Position numbers and translations under genes: made by a program | In this document: in pieces, positions 54,444 through 62,343 of the stretch | Layout of the letters: every line of letters begins with the position of its first letter | Numbering within the stretch: position 1 is the stretch's first letter | Origin: a bacterium | GTDB lineage: Bacteria; JAMCPX01 | NCBI GenBank assembly: GCA_021792615.1 | Contig: JAJYUJ010000010.1 | Span: 3,034-67,033 of the forward strand | Direction of reading: 5' to 3' | Length of the DNA stretch: 64,000 nt | Notes under the pieces: generated by a model | What the model saw: the letters and a program-made list of their open reading frames with translations, nothing else | Databases searched by the model: none | What the model was told of the DNA's origin: nothing

Positions 54444-55466
54444 TTGAAAAATAAAATGCAAATTAATGAATACGCCGATTTGCTACTGGAAGTTAAACAG
54501 CGAATCCGCTCTGCCCAGTATGAAGCCCTAAAAGCCGTCAACAAAAAACTGATACAACTCTATTGGGACATTGGGAAGATGATTGTGAAACAACAAAATC
54601 TTCACGGCTGGGGTAAATCCATAGTAAAAAACCTTGCTCAAGATTTACAGATTGAATTCCCTGGTGTACAGGGCTATTCAAAAGATAATCTCTGGCGTAT
54701 GCGAAAGTTCTATTTGCAGTACAATGAGGATTCAAAACTTGCACCAGTGGTGCAAGAAATAGGATGGGCTCATAATATAGTTATTATGGAAACCTGTACG
54801 GATGATTTAGAACGTGAATTCTATATCCGAATGACCAGTCGCATGGGGTGGAGCAAGAATGTGCTTATTCATCAGATAGAAAACAGAACCTACGAGAAAA
54901 CGTTGCTGAATCAGACAAATTTCAGCAGAGCTTTACCCGAAAAAATAAAAAATCAGGCAAAAATGGCAGTTAAAGATGAATATACCTTTGATTTTCTTGA
55001 GCTGAATGAAGAATATAGTGAAATGGAACTCGAAAGGGCATTGATATCCAAAGTCAACCGGTTCCTTGTAGGAATGGGCGGTGCATTTGCATTTATGGGC
55101 AATCAGTTCCGTCTGGAAATAGATGGTGAGGAATTCTCTATCGATATTTTACTCTATCACCGCCGGTTAAAATGCCTTGTTGCAATTGAACTGAAAGTCG
55201 GCAAGTTTCTGCCGGAGTATGTAGGGAAGATGCAGTTTTATCTTGCGGTTCTAGATAAAATAGTACGGCAAAATGGTGAAAATCCTTCGATCGGCATTAT
55301 CTTGTGCAAAGACAAAAAACGGACAATTGTTGAATATGCATTAAAAGAAAGCAATAAGCCGATTGCAGTAGCACAATATCGCATGACACAGACCTTACCA
55401 AAGAATCTCCAGAAAGAGTTCCCGGCACCAGAACAAATACAAAAGCTTTTCGACGAGGCGATATAA
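54444..55466 (+). CDS. DUF1016/YhcG-family PD-(D/E)XK nuclease, copy 2
   Basis: About 340 residues with the DUF1016 N-terminal domain (LIQLYWDIGKMIVKQQ, GWGKSIVKNLAQDLQ, YSKDNLWRMRKFYLQ) and a nuclease domain whose motif SIDILLYHRRLKCLVAIELK keeps the usual Asp and Glu-x-Lys. The TTG at 54444 has a GGAAT site at good distance; the ATG at 54456 is the alternative. It is divergent from ORF6N copy 2 and related to, but clearly different from, the copy at 44.3 kb. Confidence 0.9.
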   Translation: MKNKMQINEYADLLLEVKQRIRSAQYEALKAVNKKLIQLYWDIGKMIVKQQNLHGWGKSIVKNLAQDLQIEFPGVQGYSKDNLWRMRKFYLQYNEDSKLAPVVQEIGWAHNIVIMETCTDDLEREFYIRMTSRMGWSKNVLIHQIENRTYEKTLLNQTNFSRALPEKIKNQAKMAVKDEYTFDFLELNEEYSEMELERALISKVNRFLVGMGGAFAFMGNQFRLEIDGEEFSIDILLYHRRLKCLVAIELKVGKFLPEYVGKMQFYLAVLDKIVRQNGENPSIGIILCKDKKRTIVEYALKESNKPIAVAQYRMTQTLPKNLQKEFPAPEQIQKLFDEAI

Positions 55467-55483
55467 ACGGTGAGGGAGACGTT

Positions 55484-55826
55484 TCAGATGAATCCTATTT
55501 TACGGTGTTTGGGTTCGGGAGGTGTCATAAGTTCACGAATGGCATCGAAAACAATTCTGAACTGATTGTCATACTTTTTTTCAAGTTCATCTACTTGTTA
55601 TTGAGGTCACAAATTGTGACCTTAAAGCTGCAACCTCTTGATAATTAAGCTGCAACATAAAATCCTTTGGGAACCGATCGCTGTTTCGTTTAACAGCTTT
55701 GTTTAAATTAAAAGTTTCTACTTCATAAAGTTCCGCGAGATCCATAGCAAGCATTACCTTCTGTCCCCGGATGAGCAGGATTTTCTGCTCTATCGTTTCA
55801 ATCGGAACAAGTACCTTTGACTCCAT
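55484..55826 (-). pseudogene. ORF6N-domain gene, copy 3 (remnant)
   Basis: The first 57 codons from the ATG at 55826 match copy 2 almost base for base, up to FPKDFMLQLN. A deletion follows: the frame runs through LRSQFVTS to an early stop, and further on the minus strand a typical ORF6N C terminus ([20 protein letters not shown], ending in KIGFI) appears in another frame to 55484. The gene is a deletion remnant with both ends preserved. Confidence 0.75.
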
Positions 55827-55965
55827 GATTCCATGTCATGCTCTTAGACAATATACAGTTATTGTGCGTATTGTGCAAATGTGGTTTCTTTGCCTAGATG
55901 CAGTTGGGAAGCAGTTGACAGTTGTAGCTATAAAGAATAAATTTAATTACGAGATAGAGGCTAAA

Positions 55966-56148
55966 ATGAGTAAATTAACAGCGGTAAACACTATAGCGAT
56001 TCCAAAAGAAGAGTATCGGTTCTTAAAAGAATTATACAAAACCGTAAAGCGTCAGCAGTTCTTATTCAGGCTTGATGAGGCTGAAAAAAATTTGAAAGCC
56101 GGCAAAGTAAAAAAAAGCGCTGTGGATAAATTTATTGCAAATATCTGA
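55966..56148 (+). CDS. Antitoxin of a RelE-type toxin-antitoxin pair
   Basis: A 60-residue protein from the ATG at 55966 behind GAGG. It has a short N-terminal strand (NTIAIPKEEYRFLKELY) and a charged helical tail ending VDKFIANI. The small size, composition and the RelE-type sequence starting 5 bp downstream support an antitoxin. The family of the DNA-binding part is not clear. Its toxin partner appears frameshifted. Confidence 0.6.
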   Translation: MSKLTAVNTIAIPKEEYRFLKELYKTVKRQQFLFRLDEAEKNLKAGKVKKSAVDKFIANI

Positions 56149-56153
56149 CTTCA

Positions 56154-56431
56154 ATGAAGCCGGGATATATTCAGTATGACGCCGCATGTGAAAGGAAATT
56201 CGACAAATATAAAAACCAGCTGACCCATTCTGAAAAACAGAGATAAAAAAAAGATTAGAGATATTTAAAGAAGACATCTTTGACAAGAGGTTAAAAACTC
56301 ATAAACTTAAAGGCGAGCTTGGTGGTTATTATGCATTTTCAGTCAGCTATTCAGATAGAATCGTTTTTAAGATACTCGACGATGAAGGAATATATTTTAT
56401 TGAGATAGGCAGCCATGATGTTTGCTATTGA
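56154..56431 (+). pseudogene. RelE/YoeB-like toxin gene with frameshift
   Basis: The ATG at 56154 opens a 30-codon frame (MKPGYIQYDAACERKFDKYK) that stops at 56244-56246. In the next frame the sequence continues as a typical toxin C terminus: EIFKEDIFDKRLKTHKLKG, YYAFSVSYSDRIVFKI and EIGSHDVCY. Adding one base to the A run near 56233-56237 joins both parts without any stop. It is a one-base frameshift, real or from sequencing. Confidence 0.75.
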
Positions 56432-56966
56432 GTATAACAGGAACCGCGTCCCATTTCTTAAATAGGACATAAAAATATAAACCAGAAACACCGGCCCCGA
56501 ACTCCTCAACACGAGGCTAGTGCCCGAAGCCCATACGCATTGCGAGGAGATAAGTCCTTTGCCTTAGCTTGGTTATCCCGCCCACCTTGAGGTTTCAAAT
56601 TGAGACCTCAAGATCATACAATGGAAAGGGAATTATAGAGTTGAGCAGGGGTTTGATTTAAGTATTGAGGTGCTTAACTCTGGATTCCCGCTTCCGCGGG
56701 AATGACAGAAAAGGAATTGAAATATGTGAAGAACCGTGCTGTAAACAGCGTGGATTCTTCGTCGGTATGGAATATATTAATCGTATAGTTCGCCTTGCCC
56801 CTCCCGCCATAGGGGAGGGATTGCGACGAGCACCCGTTCAAATCCTACTTCCTGCCTGAGTGGGCATCAATTCTAAAAATGGCTTTATGATATGTATGAA
56901 AGGTGTTAAGTCTTAACAAGATGGAGCAGGAAATGCCGTATTATGAAAGATGGAGGCAATCAATTA
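56432..56966. other. 535-bp gap with repeats before the ATP-grasp gene
   Basis: No gene is supported. The gap holds the hairpin ATTCCCGC/GCGGGAAT near 56683-56703, hairpin repeat copy 3 (56727-56765) and a CCCTCCC/GGGAGGG palindrome near 56800-56818. Confidence 0.55.
56727..56765 (+). repeat. Hairpin repeat, copy 3
   Basis: GAAGAACCGTGCTGTAAACA continues into GCGTGGATTCTTCGTCGG. It shares about 62 bp including upstream sequence with copy 2, with only a few differences. Confidence 0.8.
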
Positions 56967-58178
56967 ATGAAAATATTGTTCTGTGAAGGGTCCTCGTTGT
57001 CAGCGAGAGAAGCTCTTTCAGCCTTAGGCCCGCAAAACCATGAAATAGTAATCTGTGACCCGAACCCTCTTTGTATTTGCAGATTCACGAAGTTCAAAAC
57101 AAAGTATTACAAGTGTCCCTCAATCAACGGCGACCTTGAGGCATATTACAATTTTATAGTCCGCGTCATTCAAAAGGAGCGAATTGACATCCTCTTACCG
57201 GTCCACGAACAAGCGCTTCTGTTCTCAAAGCGGATCCATGAGCTGTCGAAATTGGTGAAACTTGAATTACCCGCGTTCGAAAGTTATGTACAACTCTTCA
57301 GCAAGATAAAATTTACAAAATTGCTGGACAATCTGGAAATACCTCATCCTAGGACAATATTCTGTAAAGATCGGAACGAAGTACGGAAAAATATATTTTA
57401 CCCGTGCTTTCTGAAATTGGATTACGGCACGGCCAGCCAGGGGGTTTGGAAAATTGACAATGAGGACGATCTGGACCGGGCATTAGAAACTGTTTCAGAA
57501 ACCGGGAACGAGTACTTGATCCAGGAGAATGCACAGGGCGTATTTGAAATCGCTTACGCATTGTACAATAAAGGGAGCCTAATTGCGTTTCACTGCTGTC
57601 AGAGACTCAGGGAAGGTGCCGGAGGCAGTTCTTGCAGCAAGATCGGAATCGACAGACCTGTAGTCCGGCAACATTTTGAAAAAATAGGGAAAGAACTCGC
57701 CTGGCATGGTCCATTGGCCATCGATTATTTCTACGACGAAAACCATAACGTACCTTATTACATCGATGCAAGTCCCCGTTTAGTCGAACCAATGAACGCC
57801 GCTATAAACGGTGTCAACATCCCGGAATATCTTGTTCAGCTTTCGAACAACAACACATCGATAATCCCTGTAAGCAGGACCGCAGGAAAGAAGAGCCATA
57901 TGCTCATGCTGGCATTGTTTTATTTAGCAGATAAAAATGGCTCCAAAAAGGCGCTCGTGCATGAATTTTTTTCCGCTCTGAGAGCCGAAGGCATTTATGC
58001 GGACAGCGTCGAAGAGCTGACAAATGCCAAAAATGATGTTCTTAGTCTCGTTCCTCTGATGTTCGTGCTCTCAAAACTCATTTTCTCAAAAGCAAGCTCT
58101 GGGGCCATTTCAGGCTCCACAGTAATGAACTATGCTTTGTCCTATCAAACCATTTCAAAAATATTGGAAATGAAATAG
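56967..58178 (+). CDS. ATP-grasp protein of unknown substrate
   Basis: A 403-residue protein starting MKILFCEGSSLSAREAL behind GGAGG; an in-frame ATG at 56943 is less likely. The ATP-grasp fold is suggested by FLKLDYGTASQGVWKID (binding lysine), YLIQENAQGVFEIA and AIDYFYDENHNVPYYIDASP with the acidic metal residues. Carbamoyl-phosphate-synthase-like or amino-acid ligase chemistry is possible. It precedes an amidohydrolase gene by 53 bp. Confidence 0.78.
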   Translation: MKILFCEGSSLSAREALSALGPQNHEIVICDPNPLCICRFTKFKTKYYKCPSINGDLEAYYNFIVRVIQKERIDILLPVHEQALLFSKRIHELSKLVKLELPAFESYVQLFSKIKFTKLLDNLEIPHPRTIFCKDRNEVRKNIFYPCFLKLDYGTASQGVWKIDNEDDLDRALETVSETGNEYLIQENAQGVFEIAYALYNKGSLIAFHCCQRLREGAGGSSCSKIGIDRPVVRQHFEKIGKELAWHGPLAIDYFYDENHNVPYYIDASPRLVEPMNAAINGVNIPEYLVQLSNNNTSIIPVSRTAGKKSHMLMLALFYLADKNGSKKALVHEFFSALRAEGIYADSVEELTNAKNDVLSLVPLMFVLSKLIFSKASSGAISGSTVMNYALSYQTISKILEMK

Positions 58179-58231
58179 ATGGAACCAATAAACAGAGCAC
58201 CGGCTGACAAAGCCTGCGGGACAAAAAGTAT

Positions 58232-59059
58232 ATGATAATCGATTCGCACGTGCACCTTTTCCCGGACAAGCTGTTCGACGCTATCTGGAAATGGTTCGAC
58301 ACATTCGCATGGGACGTTAAATACAAGCTCTACACCGCAGCGTGCATCGAGCGGCTTAAAAATTCCGGGATAGACAGGGCTGTTATCTACAACTATGCGC
58401 ACAAACCCGGTTTATCGGAATACCTGAATACCTGGAACTACGATTTGAAACAGTCGCACGATAATTTAATTGTATTCGGGACAGCGCATCCGGACGATAA
58501 GGACCTGAAGCACGTGCTGCAGACGGCGCTCAAAACATACAATCTCTCCGGTATAAAACTGCACAGCCACGTCCTCGGGAGATCGCCCGACCACGAAAGC
58601 TATTTCCCTATCTACGAACAGGTCTGCGAACACAACAAGGTAGTGACGATCCACGCGGGAACGGGTCCGGGCCTTGCAGGATACACCGTCTCGACAAAAG
58701 AGATAAGCGGTGTGGATAAAATATACGGGTTTATGAAGCGTTTCCCGGAAATGACCTGCATCGTGCCGCATTTCGGCGCCGATGAATTCGACGAATTCTT
58801 CGATCTCATGGGTGAATTCAAGAACCTGTGGACGGACAACACCATGGCACTGTCCGGATATTTCGCAAAGGCCCCGCGTACCAGTTCCATCGTAAAATTC
58901 CAGGACAGGATATTGTACGGCACTGATTTCCCCAATATACCGTACGATATGATGACCGAGATCCGTGCGATCAAGGCGCTCAACCTCGGCAAAGAGATCG
59001 AAGACAAATTGTTCTATAAAAATGCGCAACGGCTGTTCCCTGACCTTGCAAAAGAATGA
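58232..59059 (+). CDS. Amidohydrolase-superfamily protein
   Basis: A 275-residue TIM-barrel metal hydrolase of the amidohydrolase_2 type. It starts IIDSHVHLFPD with the HxH motif, and has TIHAGTGPGLAG, the later His in CIVPHFGADE and the Asp in LYGTDFPNIPYD. Decarboxylase or lactonase activity is known in this group; the substrate here is unknown. It lies between the ATP-grasp gene and an SDR gene on the same strand. Confidence 0.85.
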   Translation: MIIDSHVHLFPDKLFDAIWKWFDTFAWDVKYKLYTAACIERLKNSGIDRAVIYNYAHKPGLSEYLNTWNYDLKQSHDNLIVFGTAHPDDKDLKHVLQTALKTYNLSGIKLHSHVLGRSPDHESYFPIYEQVCEHNKVVTIHAGTGPGLAGYTVSTKEISGVDKIYGFMKRFPEMTCIVPHFGADEFDEFFDLMGEFKNLWTDNTMALSGYFAKAPRTSSIVKFQDRILYGTDFPNIPYDMMTEIRAIKALNLGKEIEDKLFYKNAQRLFPDLAKE

Positions 59060-59214
59060 TATCCCGCGTCTGCGGATAGCAGTTGCCGCCCTCTATTTAC
59101 AGCGGGGCCAAGCAGAGCTATAGAATAAACAAATCCCTTGCCGGCGATGAACCCCCGGCGGTTAAGCGGGGCACTTCAACGGGCAAGGGCATGAAAGAAA
59201 AGAGGAGGAGGAAC

Positions 59215-60042
59215 ATGGCGAATAAAAACATGAAAAAAGTGGTGCTCATTACAGGAGCATCTTCGGGCATCGGAAAAGAAACGGCAAAACTTCTGTCCCA
59301 AAGCGGTCTTGTCGTGTATGGCGCTGCACGAAGACTGGAGAAGATGCAGGACCTGAAGGATGCAGGGGTACATATCCTGCCGATGGACGTAACCGATGAA
59401 AAGAGCATGGTCAAAGGCGTGCAGGATATTTTAAAGGCGGAAAAACGCATCGATGTTCTGGTAAACAATGCAGGTTACGGCTCCTACGGCTCTCTGGAAG
59501 ACGTACCTTTGTCCGAGGCGAAATACCAGTTCGAGGTAAACGTTTTCGGCATGGCAAGGCTGACGCAGCTTGTGATCCCGCAGATGAGATCGCAGAAAAG
59601 CGGCAAAATAATAAACATATCTTCCATCGGCGGAAAACTGGGCGAACCGCACGGCGCGTGGTATCACGCCACGAAGTTTGCCGTGGAGGGATTGAGCGAC
59701 AGCATCAGGATGGAATTGAAACAATTCGGTATTCAGGTGATCGTCATAGAACCCGGAGCAATCATAACCGAATGGAACAGGATATCGAGAGAGAACCTTA
59801 TCAAAAGGTCGGGCAATACCGCTTATAAAACCATGGCCGTAAAACAGGTGCACATGATGGAGAAGGCCGATAAGTGGGGGTCTCGACCCGTGGTCATTGC
59901 CAGGGTAATCAAAAAAGCCGTCGATTCCCCTCATCCCAGAACAAGGTATGCGGCAGGCGGCGGGGCAAAACCTCTTTTGTTCCTGAGAAGCATCGTTCCG
60001 GACAAACTGTTCGACAGATTGTATTTAAGCCAGTTGAAGTAA
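59215..60042 (+). CDS. Short-chain dehydrogenase/reductase
   Basis: A 275-residue classical SDR starting at the ATG at 59215 behind GAGGAGGA. The cofactor motif is LITGASSGIGKE, NNAG is in VLVNNAGYGSYG, the catalytic Ser in NISSIGG and the YxxxK in WYHATKFAVEGL. Substrate unknown. It is the last gene before the gspJ-gspK block resumes after a 220-bp gap. Confidence 0.92.
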   Translation: MANKNMKKVVLITGASSGIGKETAKLLSQSGLVVYGAARRLEKMQDLKDAGVHILPMDVTDEKSMVKGVQDILKAEKRIDVLVNNAGYGSYGSLEDVPLSEAKYQFEVNVFGMARLTQLVIPQMRSQKSGKIINISSIGGKLGEPHGAWYHATKFAVEGLSDSIRMELKQFGIQVIVIEPGAIITEWNRISRENLIKRSGNTAYKTMAVKQVHMMEKADKWGSRPVVIARVIKKAVDSPHPRTRYAAGGGAKPLLFLRSIVPDKLFDRLYLSQLK

Positions 60043-60165
60043 GTCCTCTGCGGCGGGCAATCCGTGCCGCAAGGAGGGCGGGTTGTCCGCGGTCTGTTAC
60101 GCAAGGTTGCTTTCTGCATAAAGATTCATTAAATTGAAGCATAAAGGCTGCAGGAGGACAGGTAT

Positions 60166-60270
60166 ATGCGCCAGCGAGAAAAAATTACCCAAAGTAAAGA
60201 GAAAAAAGATCGTGCATACGGTGTACGCTCTGCAGTCCGGATAAGCCGTTCCGAGGTATCTGTTGGGTAA
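60166..60270 (+). CDS. 34-codon ORF overlapping the gspJ start
   Basis: An ATG at 60166 behind a strong GGAGGACAGGTAT opens a Lys/Arg-rich frame (MRQREKITQSKEKKDRAYG) that stops at 60270. The gspJ frame opens with a TTG at 60263 inside its last codons. It could be a leader peptide that couples translation, or the displaced 5' end of gspJ after a frameshift. Confidence 0.4.
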   Translation: MRQREKITQSKEKKDRAYGVRSAVRISRSEVSVG

Positions 60271-61048
60271 ACTCAGTCGTTTATCCGGTGCAGAACCATG
60301 CCGGGTTTTGCCAGATCATGCATACAAGAAGGTTCGGCAAAAAGTCAGCTCTGATGTTCTGCGGCAGACAACGGATGCTGCAACCCCGGGAAGGGACACC
60401 ATAACCGGGTTTACCTTGCTCGAAACCCTTATCGCGATGTCCATACTCGCGATCATCATGACATTTGTATACCTCTCGTTCTTTACGGCGTTTAAAGCGA
60501 AATCCTACGTGGAGCACCGGAATGAGGTGTACCAGATCGGCAACCAGATCATGTTCCATTTAAAAAGGGAGCTGAGCTCTGCATTCCTCGATGTGACGCC
60601 TGCCGGGACCATAGCGCCGTATACCTATTTTGTAGGCATAAAAGACAAGTGGAACGACAATCCTATGGACAAGCTCTTTTTTACAACCCTGTCCCATGTC
60701 GATATACCCATGGGGAGCGGTGTGGCCGGCTCGGATTATGCTGCAATAGGGTACGATACGCAGATGAACCGGGATAAGAATGTCGTTTACCTTGTTCACC
60801 GGGAAACGCCATTCTTTACATCGGAGCCGTTGATCCAGGGAACGGGATTTGTGCTGACGCGGTCTGTTGTGAGCTTCGCCCTGTACTATTTCGATCCCAA
60901 CTCCAAACAGTGGGTCAATGAATGGGATACGAGGCTGCAGGGTATGAACTATTTACCGTACGCGGTGCTGGTACAACTTGTGATAAAAGATAAAAACGGC
61001 GCCGACGTTACATTCCGGCAGATCATCAGATTGAGGATGGCGCAGTGA
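60263..61048 (+). CDS. gspJ: Type II secretion minor pseudopilin J
   Basis: The prepilin motif is ITGFTLLETLIAMSILAIIM, at residue 48 of the frame, and the mature domain of about 210 residues follows the GspJ pattern with MFHLKRELSSAFLD and PYAVLVQLVIKD. The frame has no ATG before the membrane helix; the only usable start is TTG at 60263, without its own ribosome site. gspK overlaps its stop by four bases. It is separated from gspI by the accessory region. Confidence 0.85.
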   Translation: MGKLSRLSGAEPCRVLPDHAYKKVRQKVSSDVLRQTTDAATPGRDTITGFTLLETLIAMSILAIIMTFVYLSFFTAFKAKSYVEHRNEVYQIGNQIMFHLKRELSSAFLDVTPAGTIAPYTYFVGIKDKWNDNPMDKLFFTTLSHVDIPMGSGVAGSDYAAIGYDTQMNRDKNVVYLVHRETPFFTSEPLIQGTGFVLTRSVVSFALYYFDPNSKQWVNEWDTRLQGMNYLPYAVLVQLVIKDKNGADVTFRQIIRLRMAQ

Positions 61049-62118
61049 AGGACGAACGCGGCCAGGCGCTGATCATCGTATTGCTTATCGTGGCGATACT
61101 CGTCGCCGTGGTCGTCGAATTCGCCTATACGACGCGGGTCAACATCGATATCACCATGCGCATGCGCGACAGCATACAGGCAAAACGTATTGCAGTCGCA
61201 GCTCTGGAAATAGAGAAGGGCCTCCTGGCTGCCGACCTGAGCATAAGTCCCAATGCCGACTACGCGGTTACCGGAGAGCTGAACAAAAATGCCCAGTTGT
61301 GGTCACAGATTGCAAACTTCCCGCTGCCGGTAATGATTAAAGATAAAAGCATAGGTATTATGCGGGGGCTTATCAGCGATGAGTCCGGAAAGTTCGACCT
61401 CAATGCGCTGATAGGTTCCGACACGATTACCGCCAATCAGACTCTCGATGGTATCTGCAGGAGACTGTTCGAAGAGCTAAAGCTCGACCCGAACACCGTG
61501 GATGCAATAGAAGACTGGATCGACTCGGACGAGCTGCCGCGTCCCTACGGGGCAGAGAGCGAATATTATGAAAGCCTCGATCCTGCGTACAGGGCAAAGG
61601 ATGCTCCCATGGACTCCATAACGGAATTGAAGATGATTAAGGGTATCGACGAAAAAACCTTCAACGTACTCATGGGGAAGACCGATGTGAACGGCAAACC
61701 GTTGCTGCAGCCCGCTGATGCGATGGACAGTCCTCTTTTTACCGTATTCCCCAAGTACTACGATCCGAATTCACCGTTCAGAATCAATGTAAATACCGCA
61801 TCCCCGGTCCTTCTCGCAGCGATGTATAGCCTGGATAATTCTCAGGTGCAGGACATCATCTCAACGAGAGAGCAAACCCCTTTCCTCTCCATAGGAGACT
61901 TTACCAATGAGCTTACAAAGATAGGTGTCGATCTGAACAACCCGCAGGTGCAGGCGGTCAACGGCTACATCGACGTCAAGAGCAATTATTTCTCCGTTGA
62001 CGGCATAGGCATTATCGAAGACGGCGTCACCTACATCGTCCGGGCGGTCTATTACAGGAACCGGCAGACCAGGACTTTTACGCTCCTGTACTGGCGTGAA
62101 GAGCCGTTTAACAATTAA
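61045..62118 (+). CDS. gspK: Type II secretion minor pseudopilin K
   Basis: GspK caps the pseudopilus tip. The 357-residue protein begins with a short leader and hydrophobic helix (GQALIIVLLIVAILVAVVVE). It has the large mature domain with DESGKFDLNAL, VDAIEDWIDSDELPRPYGAE and the helix-hairpin-helix-like INVNTASPVLLAAM. The start is a GTG that overlaps the gspJ stop. gspL and gspM do not follow; the next gene is glpK. Confidence 0.92.
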   Translation: MKDERGQALIIVLLIVAILVAVVVEFAYTTRVNIDITMRMRDSIQAKRIAVAALEIEKGLLAADLSISPNADYAVTGELNKNAQLWSQIANFPLPVMIKDKSIGIMRGLISDESGKFDLNALIGSDTITANQTLDGICRRLFEELKLDPNTVDAIEDWIDSDELPRPYGAESEYYESLDPAYRAKDAPMDSITELKMIKGIDEKTFNVLMGKTDVNGKPLLQPADAMDSPLFTVFPKYYDPNSPFRINVNTASPVLLAAMYSLDNSQVQDIISTREQTPFLSIGDFTNELTKIGVDLNNPQVQAVNGYIDVKSNYFSVDGIGIIEDGVTYIVRAVYYRNRQTRTFTLLYWREEPFNN

Positions 62119-62343
62119 ACGGGTGCCCGCCCGCATTTCCCGGAGCTTGTTTTGGGGTCTACGGAAATGCCCTCTCTCCTTGCGTTGATGTTCGGCATTC
62201 CGGTTGTATTTCCCTTCCTCGCCGGGAGGGACCGGGGTATCAAAGCCGGGCTTGTGCCGGAGGGCGGCAAATTCATTCAGTATCAACTTCCTTGATTTTT
62301 ACGAGCTGTTTGGATAAAGAGCTTTCAGGGAGGAGGGTGTGCT

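Larger units (their letters stand above)
40527..60262. other. Accessory region splitting the gsp operon
   Basis: Between gspI and gspJ lie about 19.7 kb with genes in both orientations, several AT-rich genes, broken genes, short inverted repeats and defence-type nucleases. No integrase, tRNA or flanking direct repeat is visible, so one-step insertion is not shown; stepwise accumulation is equally possible. Confidence 0.6.

Noticed and set aside
62167-62295. A 42-codon ORF between gspK and glpK (begins MPSLLALMFGIPVVFPFLAG)
   Set aside because: It has a hydrophobic start, but no convincing ribosome site and no resemblance to gspL or gspM; not enough to call a gene.
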